Positions 32,371 through 43,765 of a stretch of DNA of 64,000 nucleotides are shown here, piece after piece (positions within the stretch are counted from its first letter, which is position 1; each line of letters starts with the position of its first letter). The DNA comes from Malurus cyaneus samueli. Its lineage: Eukaryota; Chordata; Aves; Passeriformes; Maluridae. The stretch is from contig VKON01002321.1 of NCBI GenBank assembly GCA_009741485.1, positions 550,591 to 614,590 on the forward strand, read 5' to 3'. A model generated the notes under the pieces. It made no database searches, was not told where the DNA came from, and saw nothing but the letters and a program-made list of their open reading frames with translations. The position numbers were made by a program, and so were the translations under genes.

Positions 32371-34751
32371 GGAGCAGCACCCAAACTGCAGCTCCTTCCC
32401 CTGAGTGCTCACACCCTCATTGCCATTTCAATCCCTTAAACACTTCCAAACCTGGAGCCATCAAACCAATAAATTTTAGAAATTTATAGAATATTATAAA
32501 TTTATAAAAATTTATAGAAAACACAACGTCCCCCCTTCCCTGTTGAACTCAGTTGTGCCTTCCAGCCGAGCTGGTACAAAAAGCACCACAGGCAGGTGAC
32601 AAAGCAGCACCATCATCACCCATCCCCTGAACCATGGAGTTCACACCCCTGCCAAGCCCAGACTTCCAGATCTGTCTCCAAAAATAAAAAATAAATTAAA
32701 AATTCAGAGGACTGGCATTAAAGTTTGCAGATTGACTTGCAAAGCAAATGAGATTAGGGGGAGAAAAAAATATAAAAATAACTTCTTCCCATGTTAATAC
32801 CCTTGTAATATAGATAAGGGATTTGAATTTTAAATATTATTTTTATTACTTTAGCTCTTTTAATGTCTGTAATTGCTTTCTGTAAAAGTGAAACCTCCAC
32901 TCCCTTATCCATTTGTTTTTCTGCTTTGCGGGGAGATGATTATGCATGTGAGAAAAGAGAAAATGTGTAAGGAGGAAAAAGGGCTCTTTGCACCTTTTGT
33001 CCCTAAATTTGGCGAGGTCTGTGCAGATGCCAAGGCACCATCGAGGCTGATGGAGATCCTGGGTGGTGAAAAAGGGAAAAGCAGCAGTGCTGGAGCCAGG
33101 AGGGGTAAAAGGAAGGGAAGGTGACCACGGGCCCAGGAGGGGTCAGGGAGAAGGTGACACTTCCCAGGCCATGCTCACTGCCAGGTTTTTGCAATTGTTT
33201 CCACGCAGCTCTCACAGATTCCTGCGAGGTTCAGGCTGCAGTGAAATACGAGCTGAGGAGAATTCCTGCGCAGCCAGACATTTACCCAGAGGCTTTTTAA
33301 GAGACACCAATAATCACAACGTGGCGTGTGAGCAGTTGAGCCCTGTGTAAACACCAGCAGATTACTGAAACGGGATCAGTTCATCTCTGGAACGTGGCAT
33401 GGGAAGAATTTTATCCAGGAGGAAAGCCTAAAGCTTCCTAAAGCTCTCTTGTCTCTGCTTAAAAGGTTTGTAGGTACCATTGTCCCGGGGAGAGCTCTGC
33501 CAGCAAAGCCTCAGTGAGGATAGAGCTTAATTTGACAAAAGATTCCTCCTCCCATTTCTCCAAACTGAACACAATTCCACCAGAAAACTAAAATAGATGG
33601 CAAAAATGCCGCGTCAGAAGGGTTTCAGGACAAAGCTTTCAGGAAATTTTCATTCCAATCCAAGGGCAAATATAAAGGTGCTGATGAAAGGAGCAGCTCT
33701 GACCCAGCTTTGGGGTCCTGACCATTCCCAGGGGAGAAGCAGCATTGTGCTTGCACCCTGAACATCTTGGTGCTGCTGAATGTGGGCAGCAACTTCTTGA
33801 AATTCTCTTCCCTACACAGAATCAAATGTAAATTCATCCCCTGCCTTTGCCCACGGAGCACAGGCACGGCACAGCCTTCCTGGGCACTCTGATTTTGTGC
33901 CCAGCCCCCTTCTCTCATCTCACAGGGTCCTGCCATTCCACCAGAGTTATTTCTGCCCATTCCCTGCCAACTTTTGCCTTTTCAGGACTTTTTGCCACAT
34001 CAGAGGTGCAGAACTTTCCGCAGCAGAGCCCCAGCTGCTCGTCACTCTCTCTCTGCAGGCTCAGTCATGCAAGTTAAGAGCTGATCTCTGATAGCGGGAA
34101 CCTTTGATCTGGGAATGGCATGCAAAGAATTCTCCTCTGCCTGAATTTCATCCATTTCATGCTTTCAACTTCGCTTCCTGACAGAACTTCTTCTGGTTAA
34201 CTGAGCTCAGCTCAGCTGCAGAGGAGCTCAGCAAACTCCAGCTCTCCCCAGGGAGAGGATTTCATGGGCTAAGGGATGCCCTGGAGGAGGAAAAACAGAT
34301 TTTGCCTTAAACCCCTGCGCTCTGTCCACACCTGGGCTCTGGGGAGAGGCAAAAAACAGGAGCCAAAGGACGGAGGGAAGAGTTTTCATCCTCCCAGCTA
34401 TAAATGTCAGCGTGAAACAAGCTTAGCCAAAGAGCCGGAGCTCTTGGGGAGCGGAGACAGCCGCTCCTTTTGACAAAACACCGCCCAAACAGGGGCGAAG
34501 CCTCGCTGGGTGACAGCAGACCCAGGTGGGCTGGCGTGCCAGACAAAAACTGCCACCACCGCCACCCTACCTGGCACCGCCGGCAGAGGACACGAAACAC
34601 GGGGGCTGAGCCGGGCTCCGAGGAGGAACAACAATCCGGCATCGCTCGGGAGCAAATTGCAGGGACTGCCATCCATCCCCGGGGCGGCTGCCGCCCCCTC
34701 GCCGCGGGCGCTGACGGGGCTCGGCTCGGCTCTCCGCCGATGAATGGGGCT

Positions 34752-34759
34752 TGACGTCA
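34752..34759. promoter_or_regulatory. Perfect cAMP response element
   Basis: TGACGTCA is the full palindromic CREB/ATF site. It sits at the edge of the CpG-rich block and directly before the 70-bp repeats. CREB sites are functional mainly when in CpG islands near starts, as here. Confidence 0.5.
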
Positions 34760-34760
34760 G

Positions 34761-34970
34761 CCCCAAACCGGAGAGCATCCCGAGGAAACCTCCCAAGGCA
34801 TGGGATGGAAGGAATCAGCCGGGAGAACAGCCCCAGCCCGGAGAGCATCCCGAGGAATCCTCCCACGGTATGGGATGGAAGGAATCAGCCGGGAGAACAG
34901 CCCCAAACCGGAGAGCATCCCGAGATAACCTCCCACGGCATGGGATGGAAGGAATCAGCCCGGGGAACAG
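34761..34970. repeat. Exact 70-bp tandem triplication
   Basis: Units start CCCCAAACCGGAGAGCATCC at 34761, 34831 and 34901, an exact 70-bp period, each ending near GGAATCAGCCGGGAGAACAG. A fourth unit is aborted after CCCCGCTCCGG. Units differ at only a few bases and keep their CpGs. Confidence 0.96.
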
Positions 34971-36639
34971 CCCCGCTCCGGCCCCGCAGCGCTTCCCAGC
35001 CCTCCGAGCGGGGAGAGAGCGCTGGTGGAGCCGGGTGTGGGGCTGCGTCCGTGTCAAACACCTGGAAAATGAGCCAGAGGACGGCTCTGCGAGCACAGGG
35101 ACATCAAGCTCCTTGCTTGAGCAGCTCCTGATCCCCTGCCGCATCCCCTGGGTGCATCTGCCAGCGCCGCTGTCACCAGCGCTGCCCACGGAGCGCTGGC
35201 AGCGTGACCAGGGCCAGCAAAACCTGTCCCCAAAGATTTCCAGGAGGCTCAAAAAGCCTTTTGAAAAAGCCATTCAAGCTTCAGGACCCACCTGGCTGTC
35301 AGGTATCACCCCACTGCAGAGCTGTCACCCCACCGGGCTATCACCCCCCGCTCCCTGCAGGACCATCTCCAGAAGGTCTCTGCTATTCCATGCAGCTCCC
35401 TGCCACGCTCAGATGCACATTCTTGCTTTCAGGGCAGCAGGCTTGCTCCAAACAGGTGTTTGGGGTTGTTTTGAGGACGAGTGTGAGTTGTGGTGTATGA
35501 GAAGCGACAGGCTGGAAGCGCCAGGGGCTGCAGCTCGCCGTGCCAGGCGCAGGCAGGGCAGGGTGGCCAGGGCTCGGTGCAGGTGTCACCTGTGCTCTCT
35601 GTGGGGTGGGAGGGCAAAGCCCATGCCAGCTGTGCCCCCTGCCCGTGGCAGAGCCAGCTGAGGTGAAGCAGCAGCGATGAGGACCCCAAGCTCTCAGGGA
35701 CAGCAGTGACACCAGCCCAGCTCATGCCACCCTCCTCATCTCCTTTCCAGCAGTGCTTTACAGACCCCTCTGCCCGTCCTCTCTGACCACAAACCCCAGC
35801 TCCTCGCTCCCCAAACTCTCCTGGAGCCCCCCTGTGCCAGCTGCCACCACCAGAGCCTGCAGACACCCTGCCCCTGCCTCCCTCCACCCACACACAGCTT
35901 CCCTCTCCACCCACTGCGAGATGAGAGCAGGACTCTGCCAATTCCACAGAATCTTCTCCCTCCTTCCCCCTTCCTGCTGAGCAGCTGAAGGAAAAGCACA
36001 ACCAGCAAGGAAAACCATCACCCCAAAGCTTTAAAGGGTTTCCTGTTGTCAGTGTTGCTGCTCCTGAGGCCACACGAGATGGACAGCTTCGTGTCCTTCC
36101 CTTTAAAATGAGCTTTGATCACCACTGATCCCGGCCAGATTCAAGCCAGGCACGGTGGGACAAGGACAAGGCTGTCATGTTGCTGTGAAAATACATCCCT
36201 TGGTCCGTGTCATGGCAGAGAATTCATTTCAGCTCGAGGAGAGAGAGAAGGGGAAGAGCAGACGAGCGTCAGGGACTCAGGCAGACACCGCAGTGCAGCG
36301 GCGAGGAGCAGGGTGTAATTCTTCCAGCCCAAAAGCCCTTTAAGTCCCCGATGCCAGAAAGTCGCAGAAGGGAAGATTTGCTGCTCTTCCGTGTTTGTTT
36401 GTCTGTGCCACAGCCAGGGAGAGCGGTTTCAGTGCCCTGCTCACTCCAGAACCAGCAGGGAGCTCGATCTCCCTGCCCTGCACGCTCACAGGGACAAATC
36501 AGCCCGGGCTTTTCTGGGTTTGTGACATCTCTCACTGCACAATGGGCTTGAGGGACCCTTCAGCAGGAACTGGAGTGTCAGGGCAAGGGGGAGAGGCTTC
36601 AAACCGAGAGAGGAGGATGAGATATTGGGGAGGAATTCC

Positions 36640-36800
36640 TCCCTGTGAGCGTGGGGAAGGGCTGGGATGGAATTCCCAGAGAAGCTGTGGCTGCCCCATC
36701 CCTGGAAGTATCCAAGGACAGTTTGTCTGAGGTTTGGAGCACCCTGGGGCGCTGGAAAGTGTAAAGGGGTTGGAATAAATCACCACTCAGTGATTCTGTG
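36640..36800 (+). mobile_element. CR1 LINE 3' fragment
   Basis: The plus strand reads GAATTCCTCCCTGTGAGCGT further up and then CAGAGAAGCTGTGGCTGCCC, CATCCCTGGAAGTATCCAAGG and AGGGGTTGGAATAAATCACC, the sense 3' region of avian CR1. It is opposite in orientation to GRIK4. Recognisable sequence may start as early as 36580. Confidence 0.85.
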
Positions 36801-38164
36801 CATCCTTCCAAGTGATTTCTCCCCAGCCAAACCTCCACATATTGCTCAGGATTCCTTCCCAAGCCACACAATCCCCCTATTCCTCACCTCCCAAGCTGTT
36901 TTTGAGCGGGTCAATAAGATCTGGACAGGTGAATTTGGGTCAACACCCAATTTATGTTGCTACAGCATCCTGCTCAATCATATCAGGGCGCTCAATTAGC
37001 TGTAATGGAATTCCCAGCGCTTAAGAATAAATCAATAGCTGGTTAATTTAGAGGCAATGAAAGAACCTTTTTTTTTTTTTTTTTTTTTTTTTTTCCTCCA
37101 ACAGCCTGGAGTTGCTCTGAGGAGATTCCGTGCCACAGAGGGATTACAGGGTGGAGCTGGATAATTCTGTGACCTTTTGGTGCTGCACGTTAAGTGAGTG
37201 TGAGTCAAACCTTATTTTCTGATGGCTGAGCAGGGTCAAGGGGGAATTGCTTTCCTACAGGGATATTGTGCTGGAATGAGGCAGAGATTTCACTTTGGAA
37301 AGGATTTGGGATTTTTGTCAGAGGTTTGTGCCCCAGGTGATCCCTAAAGGAGCAGAATGTCCAAGGGATAAATCCACTGAAAGAGGATCTGCTAGAAACC
37401 ATGGGATAATTGAACAAAGGGCTGGAATCAGGGATAAAGACTCTTGGGGACTGAATGTCCAGGATGGGCAGTGAAATACCCTCAAAAAACACCATCCCAA
37501 GCAGCCCTGAATAAACACAACACCAAACCCACACAGCTCTGCCCTGACTGACCTGAGCCCAGTCCCTGGGACTGATCAAAACCATTGCTGAAACCATTAT
37601 AAAAACTCTCAGGGATACAGGGAGAACAACAGAGCGTGCTGTTTCCCTTCTCCAATTTGTGATCCGGCCTCACAGCCTCTGACAGCTCTGCCCTGCAGAA
37701 GCAGAAGCAAAAAAAAAAACCCTCCTAAATAAGATTCGAGCTGCAGAAGAAACAAATGGTTGCTGTGAGAAGATGAAGTTGAAACACTTATCACCAGAGA
37801 AAAACAACCCTCCAGAAGGTCCCGTTTAATGAAGAGGCACTGCCAAGGTTAGCAGGCCAAAAGTTTGATGGCTTTTCTTTGCCTGTGATCAGATGGTGCT
37901 CTGAGCTCTTTCCCTCGTGCCTCCCCACAGGAAAGCTGCAGGAGTGAAATTGTGTGTGCACAGAGACAGGGGTGGGTGAAAACGATGCCAACAGCCTGGA
38001 GCATTTACAAACAGCCTCGCAGGAGATCTTTAAAAGAGCAGATGGAGGTGGGATCTCAGCTGGTGCTGGGTTATTGCTCAGGGAAGGGTGACCAGGAGAC
38101 AGGGAGAGGGAGAGGAGAGTGTTCAGTCTGTTCAGTGCCTGTCTCTGACACTCAGATTTAACTC

Positions 38165-38470
38165 CTAAAGTGGGATGAGATCACCCTTCACCGTCAAGGT
38201 GCCAGTGGGTGTTTTCTGGAGATGATGAAATCATTAAAGATTCCACAGAATCACAGAAAAGACCCCAAAATCATCAAGCCCACCCTTCAAGGTGTCAGTG
38301 GACATCTTCTGGAGATCATAGAGTCATTAAAGGCCATGGAATCATGGAAAAGACCCCAAAACCCTCAAGCCTAACCTTCCAAGTGCCAGTGGGCATCTTC
38401 TGGAGATCATGGAGTCATTAAAGGCCATAGAATCATGGAAAAGACCCCAAAACCACCAAGCCCAACCTTC
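38165..38470. repeat. 91-93 bp tandem repeat, about three copies
   Basis: The motif CATCTTCTGGAGATCAT recurs at period 93 then 91, followed by GTCATTAAAGGCCATGGAAT and ATGGAAAAGACCCCAAAA. Units resemble a CR1 tail fused to other sequence, but the parent element is not certain. Confidence 0.9.
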
Positions 38471-39450
38471 AACCAAACTCCACAATGCCCTTTAAATAAA
38501 CCACACAGTGAAGTGATGCTCATTTTCCAAGGAGCAAAGCCATGGCAGGAGCCTCAATCCCTGCCTGCAGCCACAGGGGGTGGATTTGGGCTCTCCTTCC
38601 CCTGCTCTGCAGAACACAAATGACTCAGGGTCTCCTCTCCCACGGTGGGGGGATTATCCCCAATCCACGTCAGCCTGGATTTGTCACCAGCTGGGGAAGT
38701 GTCACCGGGCTCTCAGGGGCTCAGCAGCAATGACAAGACAGGGTGGAAATCAGTGAGGAAATAATGGTTTAACAGCGCCAATCCCACTGCTGGCTGTGGC
38801 TAAATCTATTTTCCCAAGGATCTCAGAGCATTTTGTGAGCTGTGTTTAAGCTTTAGGAAGACTGGGGAAAGGCCAAAGAGGAAAATAAAGAGCAGGGAGG
38901 GGGTTCAGGCTGGCTGAACCCAGGTGGACACAGAATTCTGGTCAAACCCTGCAAAAACATCCATTTTCCAGCCTTTCTGCTGGGCAGCAATGCCACAGAG
39001 CTGAGCAGTGAAAAGATATCTTCAAACAAAGAGAAAATGTTCCTCTCCGAAAGCAACACTCAGAGTTAAGCAGCTGAACTGAACCTGCCAAAACTTTTCT
39101 GGGCAGAAATGGGAATTCTTTCTTACTTCCATTTAAAGCAGTGTGGTTTCTAAGTTTTTTTTTCCGCGTTTTACCAAACCCTGCGTTCTCCTGTCGCAAG
39201 TTTTCACTGAAAAAAAAATTAAACCATTCTCTAACGAGTTTTTACACAGAATCTCAGAGTCCAAACTTAATTTCCAACAAAGTGAGCACCCCTGAGAGCA
39301 CCCCAGGTGCTCTGATTTCTCGCCACACTGCCACACCACCGCGAGAAATGCATTTTCCATCAGCAGTAAAGGGAAATTCTCTGCTCCAATCCTCCCAGAT
39401 GGACTGAACCCCCATCCATCCTCATCACCCCCGAGCCTTCCCAAAGCACA

Positions 39451-39725
39451 GAATCCCAGGATCACCAGGGTTGGCAGAGACCTCCAAGATCTTCCAGTCC
39501 AACCCTGACACGACACCTCAACCAAACCACAGCACCCAGCACCACATCAAATCTCTCTTTAAACACATCCAGGGACAATGACTCCACTCCCTCCCTGGGC
39601 AGACCATTCCAGTGCTTTATCACTCTTTCTGTAAAGAACTTTTTTCTAATATCCAACCTATATTCCCTTGGTGCAGCTCAAGGCTGTGTCCTCTGGTTCT
39701 GCCTGGAGAAAGAGCACAACCCCCA
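39451..39725 (-). mobile_element. CR1 LINE 3' fragment with ORF2 end
   Basis: The minus strand translates to [20 protein letters not shown] and [17 protein letters not shown], the usual C-terminal end of CR1 ORF2, followed by the 3' untranslated region (plus strand CAGAATCCCAGGATCACCAG). It ends 70 bp from the first S1 exon and inserted in the gene's own orientation. Confidence 0.93.
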
Positions 39726-39796
39726 CCTATCTAAAATCACATTTTCAGCTCCAAATCCCAGCAGGAAGAGTTAAAGAAAGCAATTAATCCCCTTAC

Positions 39797-40000
39797 CCGG
39801 GCGATCAGCTCCCCGACCATCCCCGTCCAGGTGCCATTGGCCTCGGGGACACCGTAGACACCGTCCCCAACCAGGTGGATTTTGTAGTTGAAGCGCAGGA
39901 TCTCGGCCAGCTCCTTCAGCATGTCCACGCAGAACCCCTCGTAGCGGTCGTTGCCCTCCAGCTCCTGGTGGTTCCACTTGAGCATTAAGTAAGGGTTTTC
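39797..40000 (-). CDS. GRIK4: GRIK4 S1 ligand-binding exon, 204 bp
   Basis: This exon encodes 68 residues starting [20 protein letters not shown] and including [20 protein letters not shown], the first lobe (S1) of the glutamate-binding clamshell. The ENPY start is the usual entry into S1. An NGTW sequon lies in [18 protein letters not shown]. The acceptor CACTGCAG and donor GTAAGG are good; phase is 0 at both ends. One odd residue is tryptophan in LKWN, where the mammalian protein has glycine; a single base (TGG for GGG) explains it. The rest is nearly invariant. Confidence 0.96.
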
Positions 40001-40883
40001 CTGCAGTGAAACTGGGCAGCTGTCATTCCCATCTTAGCCAGCACCGAGCAGGGAGGGCACTGACAGAGGCTCACAGAGTGGGGTTGGTTTGGAAGAAAGC
40101 TTAAAAAAATTGATTTCCGACCCCAAAAAGCACAGCCCACTCCAATGCATCCCTCTCAGACTGGATGTGGGGAGATTGGAAGTTCAGGCTCTCAGAGCTG
40201 TCCCCACACTGGCGTTCCTCTGCTGGGTGGGATTGCAGCAGACTTATCCCAGTTTAGAACATCAATCAGAGCTAAGGGATGATGATTTGGGGGCTGTTTG
40301 CAACTGGGAGGTGCCAGAACAGCCCGGTGACTGCTACAAGTCATGCAGGACATCCACTTCTCCTGGCACAAAGACAGTTCTGCACTCTGTCCCCCTTTGT
40401 GACAGTTTTAGGGGGTGTGAAAAAACAGCCGGGAGTTTGGGTGTCTTTAGGAAAAAGCAAAAAAATCACTGGGCAGGGAACAGCTTGAAGGGGAACCTGC
40501 TGAACATAGACAGCAGTGCCTGTGGATGTGAAGTTTTTGTAAAAATCCCGCTCAACGTGGCCAATTTTTATAATTTTATGGGTAGAAGAGGGAACTGCCC
40601 CTTCCAATCAGCAGCTGTAGGTTGAACAAGGACCCCATTGAGAGGTGAACACAAAGGGGCAGCGTGACCCCATCCCATCCCACCCCCTGAACACATCAAA
40701 CACCATTTCCACATCAAACATCAACTTGAGCTTAATCACATTGCCACCAATTAGAGATTTGCTGTCTCTTCTGTATGGAATCAGCCCCGGGGGCAGGAGC
40801 AGGGAGCAGCAGCCCAGGTGACCCCACCCCGGAGGGCTGAGCTGGGCTGGGCTGGGGGAAGGGCAGGTGCCCCCCTCCCTTAC
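40001..40883 (-). other. GRIK4: GRIK4 intron between linker and first S1 exon
   Basis: This 883-bp intron contains, at 40117-40240, a segment similar to 41880-42010 (shared CCCCAAAAAGCACA and TGCATCCCTCTCAG). Otherwise unremarkable. Confidence 0.7.
40117..40240. repeat. Dispersed repeat, member 1
   Basis: About 120 bp similar to 41880-42010, in the same orientation, on the other side of the linker exon. Shared order: CCCCAAAAAGCACA, TGCATCCCTCTCAG, GGCTCTCA and CCACACTG. Probably part of a CR1-related or other retroelement, since a CR1 end follows the second member. Confidence 0.6.
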
Positions 40884-40991
40884 CAGGATGGTGGTGACGA
40901 TGAGCGTGGTGTTGAACAAACTCTCGGAGATGTTGGATGAGAAGATCCTGCTGTCCATGCTGAGCCCCTGGGACACATGCCAGTGGCCGAT
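40884..40991 (-). CDS. GRIK4: GRIK4 exon linking amino-terminal domain to S1, 108 bp
   Basis: This exon encodes 36 residues from [20 protein letters not shown] to IVTTIL, the end of the amino-terminal domain and the linker into the ligand-binding domain. Sequons NISE and NTTL are visible. The acceptor is TCTCTGCAG and the donor GTAAGGG; both ends are phase 0. Several residues differ from mammals in the [11 protein letters not shown] stretch, a usually more variable linker. Only 883 bp of intron separate it from the first S1 exon, the second-shortest intron among the single-copy exons' neighbours. Confidence 0.95.
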
Positions 40992-41879
40992 CTGCAGAGA
41001 CAAATGGCCCCATAGGGGGATTTATGGGGTGAGTCGCTGCCACATGGCTCAGGTGAGTAACAGGGATGCCCCATTGCCTTTAGAGCCACCCCAGAATGGG
41101 TCAGCGGAGAGATTGACCCTCTGTGCAGTGCCACCAACCCTCCCTGCCAATCCCCACACCTGCAAGCCACACAGCCTTGGGTGCTGTCCCCAAATGCCCC
41201 AAAATGGGTCCATCTTAACCAGAAACCCCCAATCTGCGGGGTTGTCCCTCCCAGCGTGGTGCTGGCAGCTCCTGCCACCCACCTTGGTGGCGGGTGATGG
41301 GACAAAGCCACGTTCCCACTGGCTGCTCCATCTCCTCTTGCAGCTCCTCTCTACCCAATTAAACACTCCTAAATCATTGGATTTGAGCTCATCACACCCC
41401 ACAGCTCCACTGACAGCCCAATTTACCCATCCAAGCATCAGCAAACCCCGTTCCCAGTGAGGAGGGCAGGGACCAGTCCCCCCAGCGCTCAGGAGGACAT
41501 CGTGATTCAGCTGTGACACAACTGCCTTCAGCCAGGGGGGAGGAATATTCAACAAAAACTAATTTTAACTTCAAGAGCCTAATCTGCCTCCCTCAGAGCT
41601 CTGGGCAGGGAGATCAGCACCTCCAGCAGCTCGTTCAGAGCATGCAAATTAAACTCTTGCTCTCTTATTGTCCTTAAAAGAGCTTTTCCTCACGGATATG
41701 CAGAGGGAGGCCAGATCCCTCTGAAACCCCTGCTCCAAGTCCTCTCCCAGGTGTTGGTGCAAATCCAGCCCAAGTCAGGGTCAGGATCTGTGGGGAGTCC
41801 CATATCCATCATCCTCGAGGCATCAGGAGTGGTGGGGAGGGCAAACAGGACAGCTTTGCACTCAGAATTTGCTCTGATT

Positions 41880-42010
41880 CCAACCCCAAAAAGCACATCC
41901 CACCCCAGTGCATCCCTCTCAGCCTGGGTTTGGGATCTTTGGCAGCTCAGGGGGTGTCAGGCTCTCACAGCTCTCTCCACACTGCTGTTCTCTGGCCTCT
42001 GCTGTGTCTC
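41880..42010. repeat. Dispersed repeat, member 2
   Basis: Partner of 40117-40240. It directly precedes the CR1 fragment at 42030-42230, so the two may be one composite element. Confidence 0.6.
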
Positions 42011-42029
42011 AGCCACAAATCCTTCACTG

Positions 42030-42230
42030 TATCCACAGAAGGGACCCACAGGGATCATCCAGTCCAACCCCTGGCCCTGCACAGACCCCCCAACAATCCC
42101 ACCCTGTGCTGGGAGAGCTGTCCAAACCCTCCTGGAGTTTCGGGGCTGTGCCCATTCCCAGTGCAGGACTCACCTCTGGGAACAACAGCCCCAAAACCGG
42201 GATATTTCCCAAATATTTCACTGGCAGGGA
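42030..42230 (-). mobile_element. CR1 LINE 3' fragment
   Basis: The plus strand reads ACAGGGATCATCCAGTCCAA, CCCCTGGCCCTGCACAGACC and CTGTGCTGGGAGAGCTGTCC, the reverse complement of a CR1 3' end subtype. It is decayed and short. Confidence 0.7.
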
Positions 42231-43589
42231 ATTCTCCAAGCACATCCCTGGGCTCTGCAGGGATGAATCCATCTGGGATGAATCCCCCTCTCTGCATAGA
42301 GCTGTCTCCTCCTGCTGGGATTAACAAACCCTCCGCAGCTCTCGGAGCAGCCAGCCATCGCTCACAAACATTGCCCAATTTTTCTTCCCTCCTGCGTTTC
42401 CCAGGCAGAGATTAGTGACAGATTAACTTTAATTTGAACAGCCCTCGCTGTTCTCCACGTTGTCCCTCCCCTGCTGGCACGTGCTGTGACTGATTGCCTC
42501 TCCCCGTGACAGAACCGTGGGTTTGACCTTGCTCTGAGCAGCACCAAGGCCATGAAATCCCACGTCCCTCCCAATCCTGGCTGCTCCCAGATCATCACTG
42601 TCACCCCCAAATCTCCTCATTCTGCAGAGTCAAAGGGTGTCTGGGCTCCTCTTCTGCGAGATGGATATCAAGGTGATTTTAATCATCCCTATCTACATAA
42701 AAAGAGCCTCTGGAAAATAGCAAACAGATCCATCTGTGAAGTGGTTCAGAAAACAATCAAATGCTCCACGCAGCCATGGGTGAGAGCATCCTGTTGTTGA
42801 GGCTCTGGACAAGGACTTGAGGGTTTTTAGGACTCTGTGTTTTGAAGTGGTGGATGTGATTGGTGTGTATAAATACAGCAGGTGGAGGAGGTCTGTGGCA
42901 AAGAGGTAGAACAGCTTTTTGAAGCTGAAACGATGGCGTTGGCACAGAAATAAACACACACAAAGCAGCCAGGAATAAACAGGCTGACAAAGCAGGGGAG
43001 GGGCTCCTAATGAGCAGAGTTGGAGTGACAACTGTCCTGGAAGAGCAATGAGGACACCACAACACCCTGGTGACAAGCTCAACGCCTTTGTGAGGATTTC
43101 TGTGGCCTGGTGACAGGTGACAGCCTGGAGGGACAAAGTTCCTTCCATGTCCCCAGGGAGGTGTGACCCACAGGGCATCATCTCTGAGCCTCCCAGAGGG
43201 GATCCAGCCCTGCCTGAAACATCTCCAGGCCCTCAGGGGCAGGTCTGCCTTGTTGTTCATCCTTGTAAAGGCAGGGAGCAAACACAAACTGTGAAACTGT
43301 GAGGATCAGCCCCAAAAAAAAACCTGGGGGAGCAGGGCAGTGCCACTGCTCCTGCTGCTGCTCCATGCCCGCAGGATAATGAGTGCCAACAGCAGAGGCG
43401 AAACCCTGTCCCTGAGCCATCCATGGGGTGCCCAGCTGAGGATAAACCCTGTCCCTGAGCCATCCATGGGGTTCCCAGAAGAGGAGGAGCCCCGTCCCAG
43501 CCAGGCTGAGCAGCCACTGCTGAATTGCTGTGGTGGGGATTGTGGAGGGTCCCAGAGTGGGGAACTCGTCTGTGTCTCACCCACAGAAT

Positions 43590-43765
43590 CTCAGAATCCC
43601 AGAATCACAGAAACCCAGAATCACAGAGTAAATCTGAGTCTCCTTTTCTCCAGGCTGAACACCCCCAGCTCCCTCAGCCGCTCCTCACAGGGTTTGTGTT
43701 CCAAACCCTTCCCCATCCTCGTTGCCTCCTCTGGACATACTCAAACATCTCAACATCCTTCCCAA
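43590..43765 (-). mobile_element. CR1 LINE internal/3' fragment
   Basis: The plus strand reads CTCCTTTTCTCCAGGCTGAA, CACCCCCAGCTCCCTCAGCC and TTGCCTCCTCTGGACATACT, the reverse complement of the well-known CR1 segment near the end of ORF2. A short CAGAATC-type run (43586-43630) precedes it. Confidence 0.9.

Larger units (their letters stand above)
34430..35080. promoter_or_regulatory. Intragenic CpG-rich block, candidate alternative promoter
   Basis: CpG density rises sharply here: about 17 CpG in 34600-34760 alone, against near-absence in flanking intron. It contains GGGGCGG (Sp1-type) near 34680, a perfect CRE (34752-34759) and, just before it, a TATAAA at 34399-34404. This is the composition of an avian CpG island. 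Direction and use as a promoter are not shown by sequence alone. Confidence 0.4.
31798..39796 (-). other. GRIK4: GRIK4 intron between the two S1 exons
   Basis: This 8-kb intron contains a pyrimidine tract (32040-32370), an AT-rich repeat-free island (32690-32960), a CpG-rich block with CRE (34430-35080), a 70-bp triplication, CR1 fragments at 36640-36800 and 39451-39725, a 27-T run (37068-37094) and a 91-93 bp triplication (38165-38470). No exon-like sequence was found. Confidence 0.75.

Noticed and set aside
35429..36073. 214-residue open frame near the CpG-rich block
   Set aside because: Low-complexity content, no recognisable domain and no splice or start support; open frames this long are common in GC-rich sequence.
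37068..37094. 27-T run as the poly(A) tail of a processed gene copy on the minus strand
   Set aside because: No cDNA-like sequence precedes it on the minus strand and no target-site duplication is seen.
42693..43287. Overlapping 162- and 176-residue frames on the minus strand
   Set aside because: No domain or family resemblance; one includes sequence leading toward a CR1 fragment. Not supported as genes.
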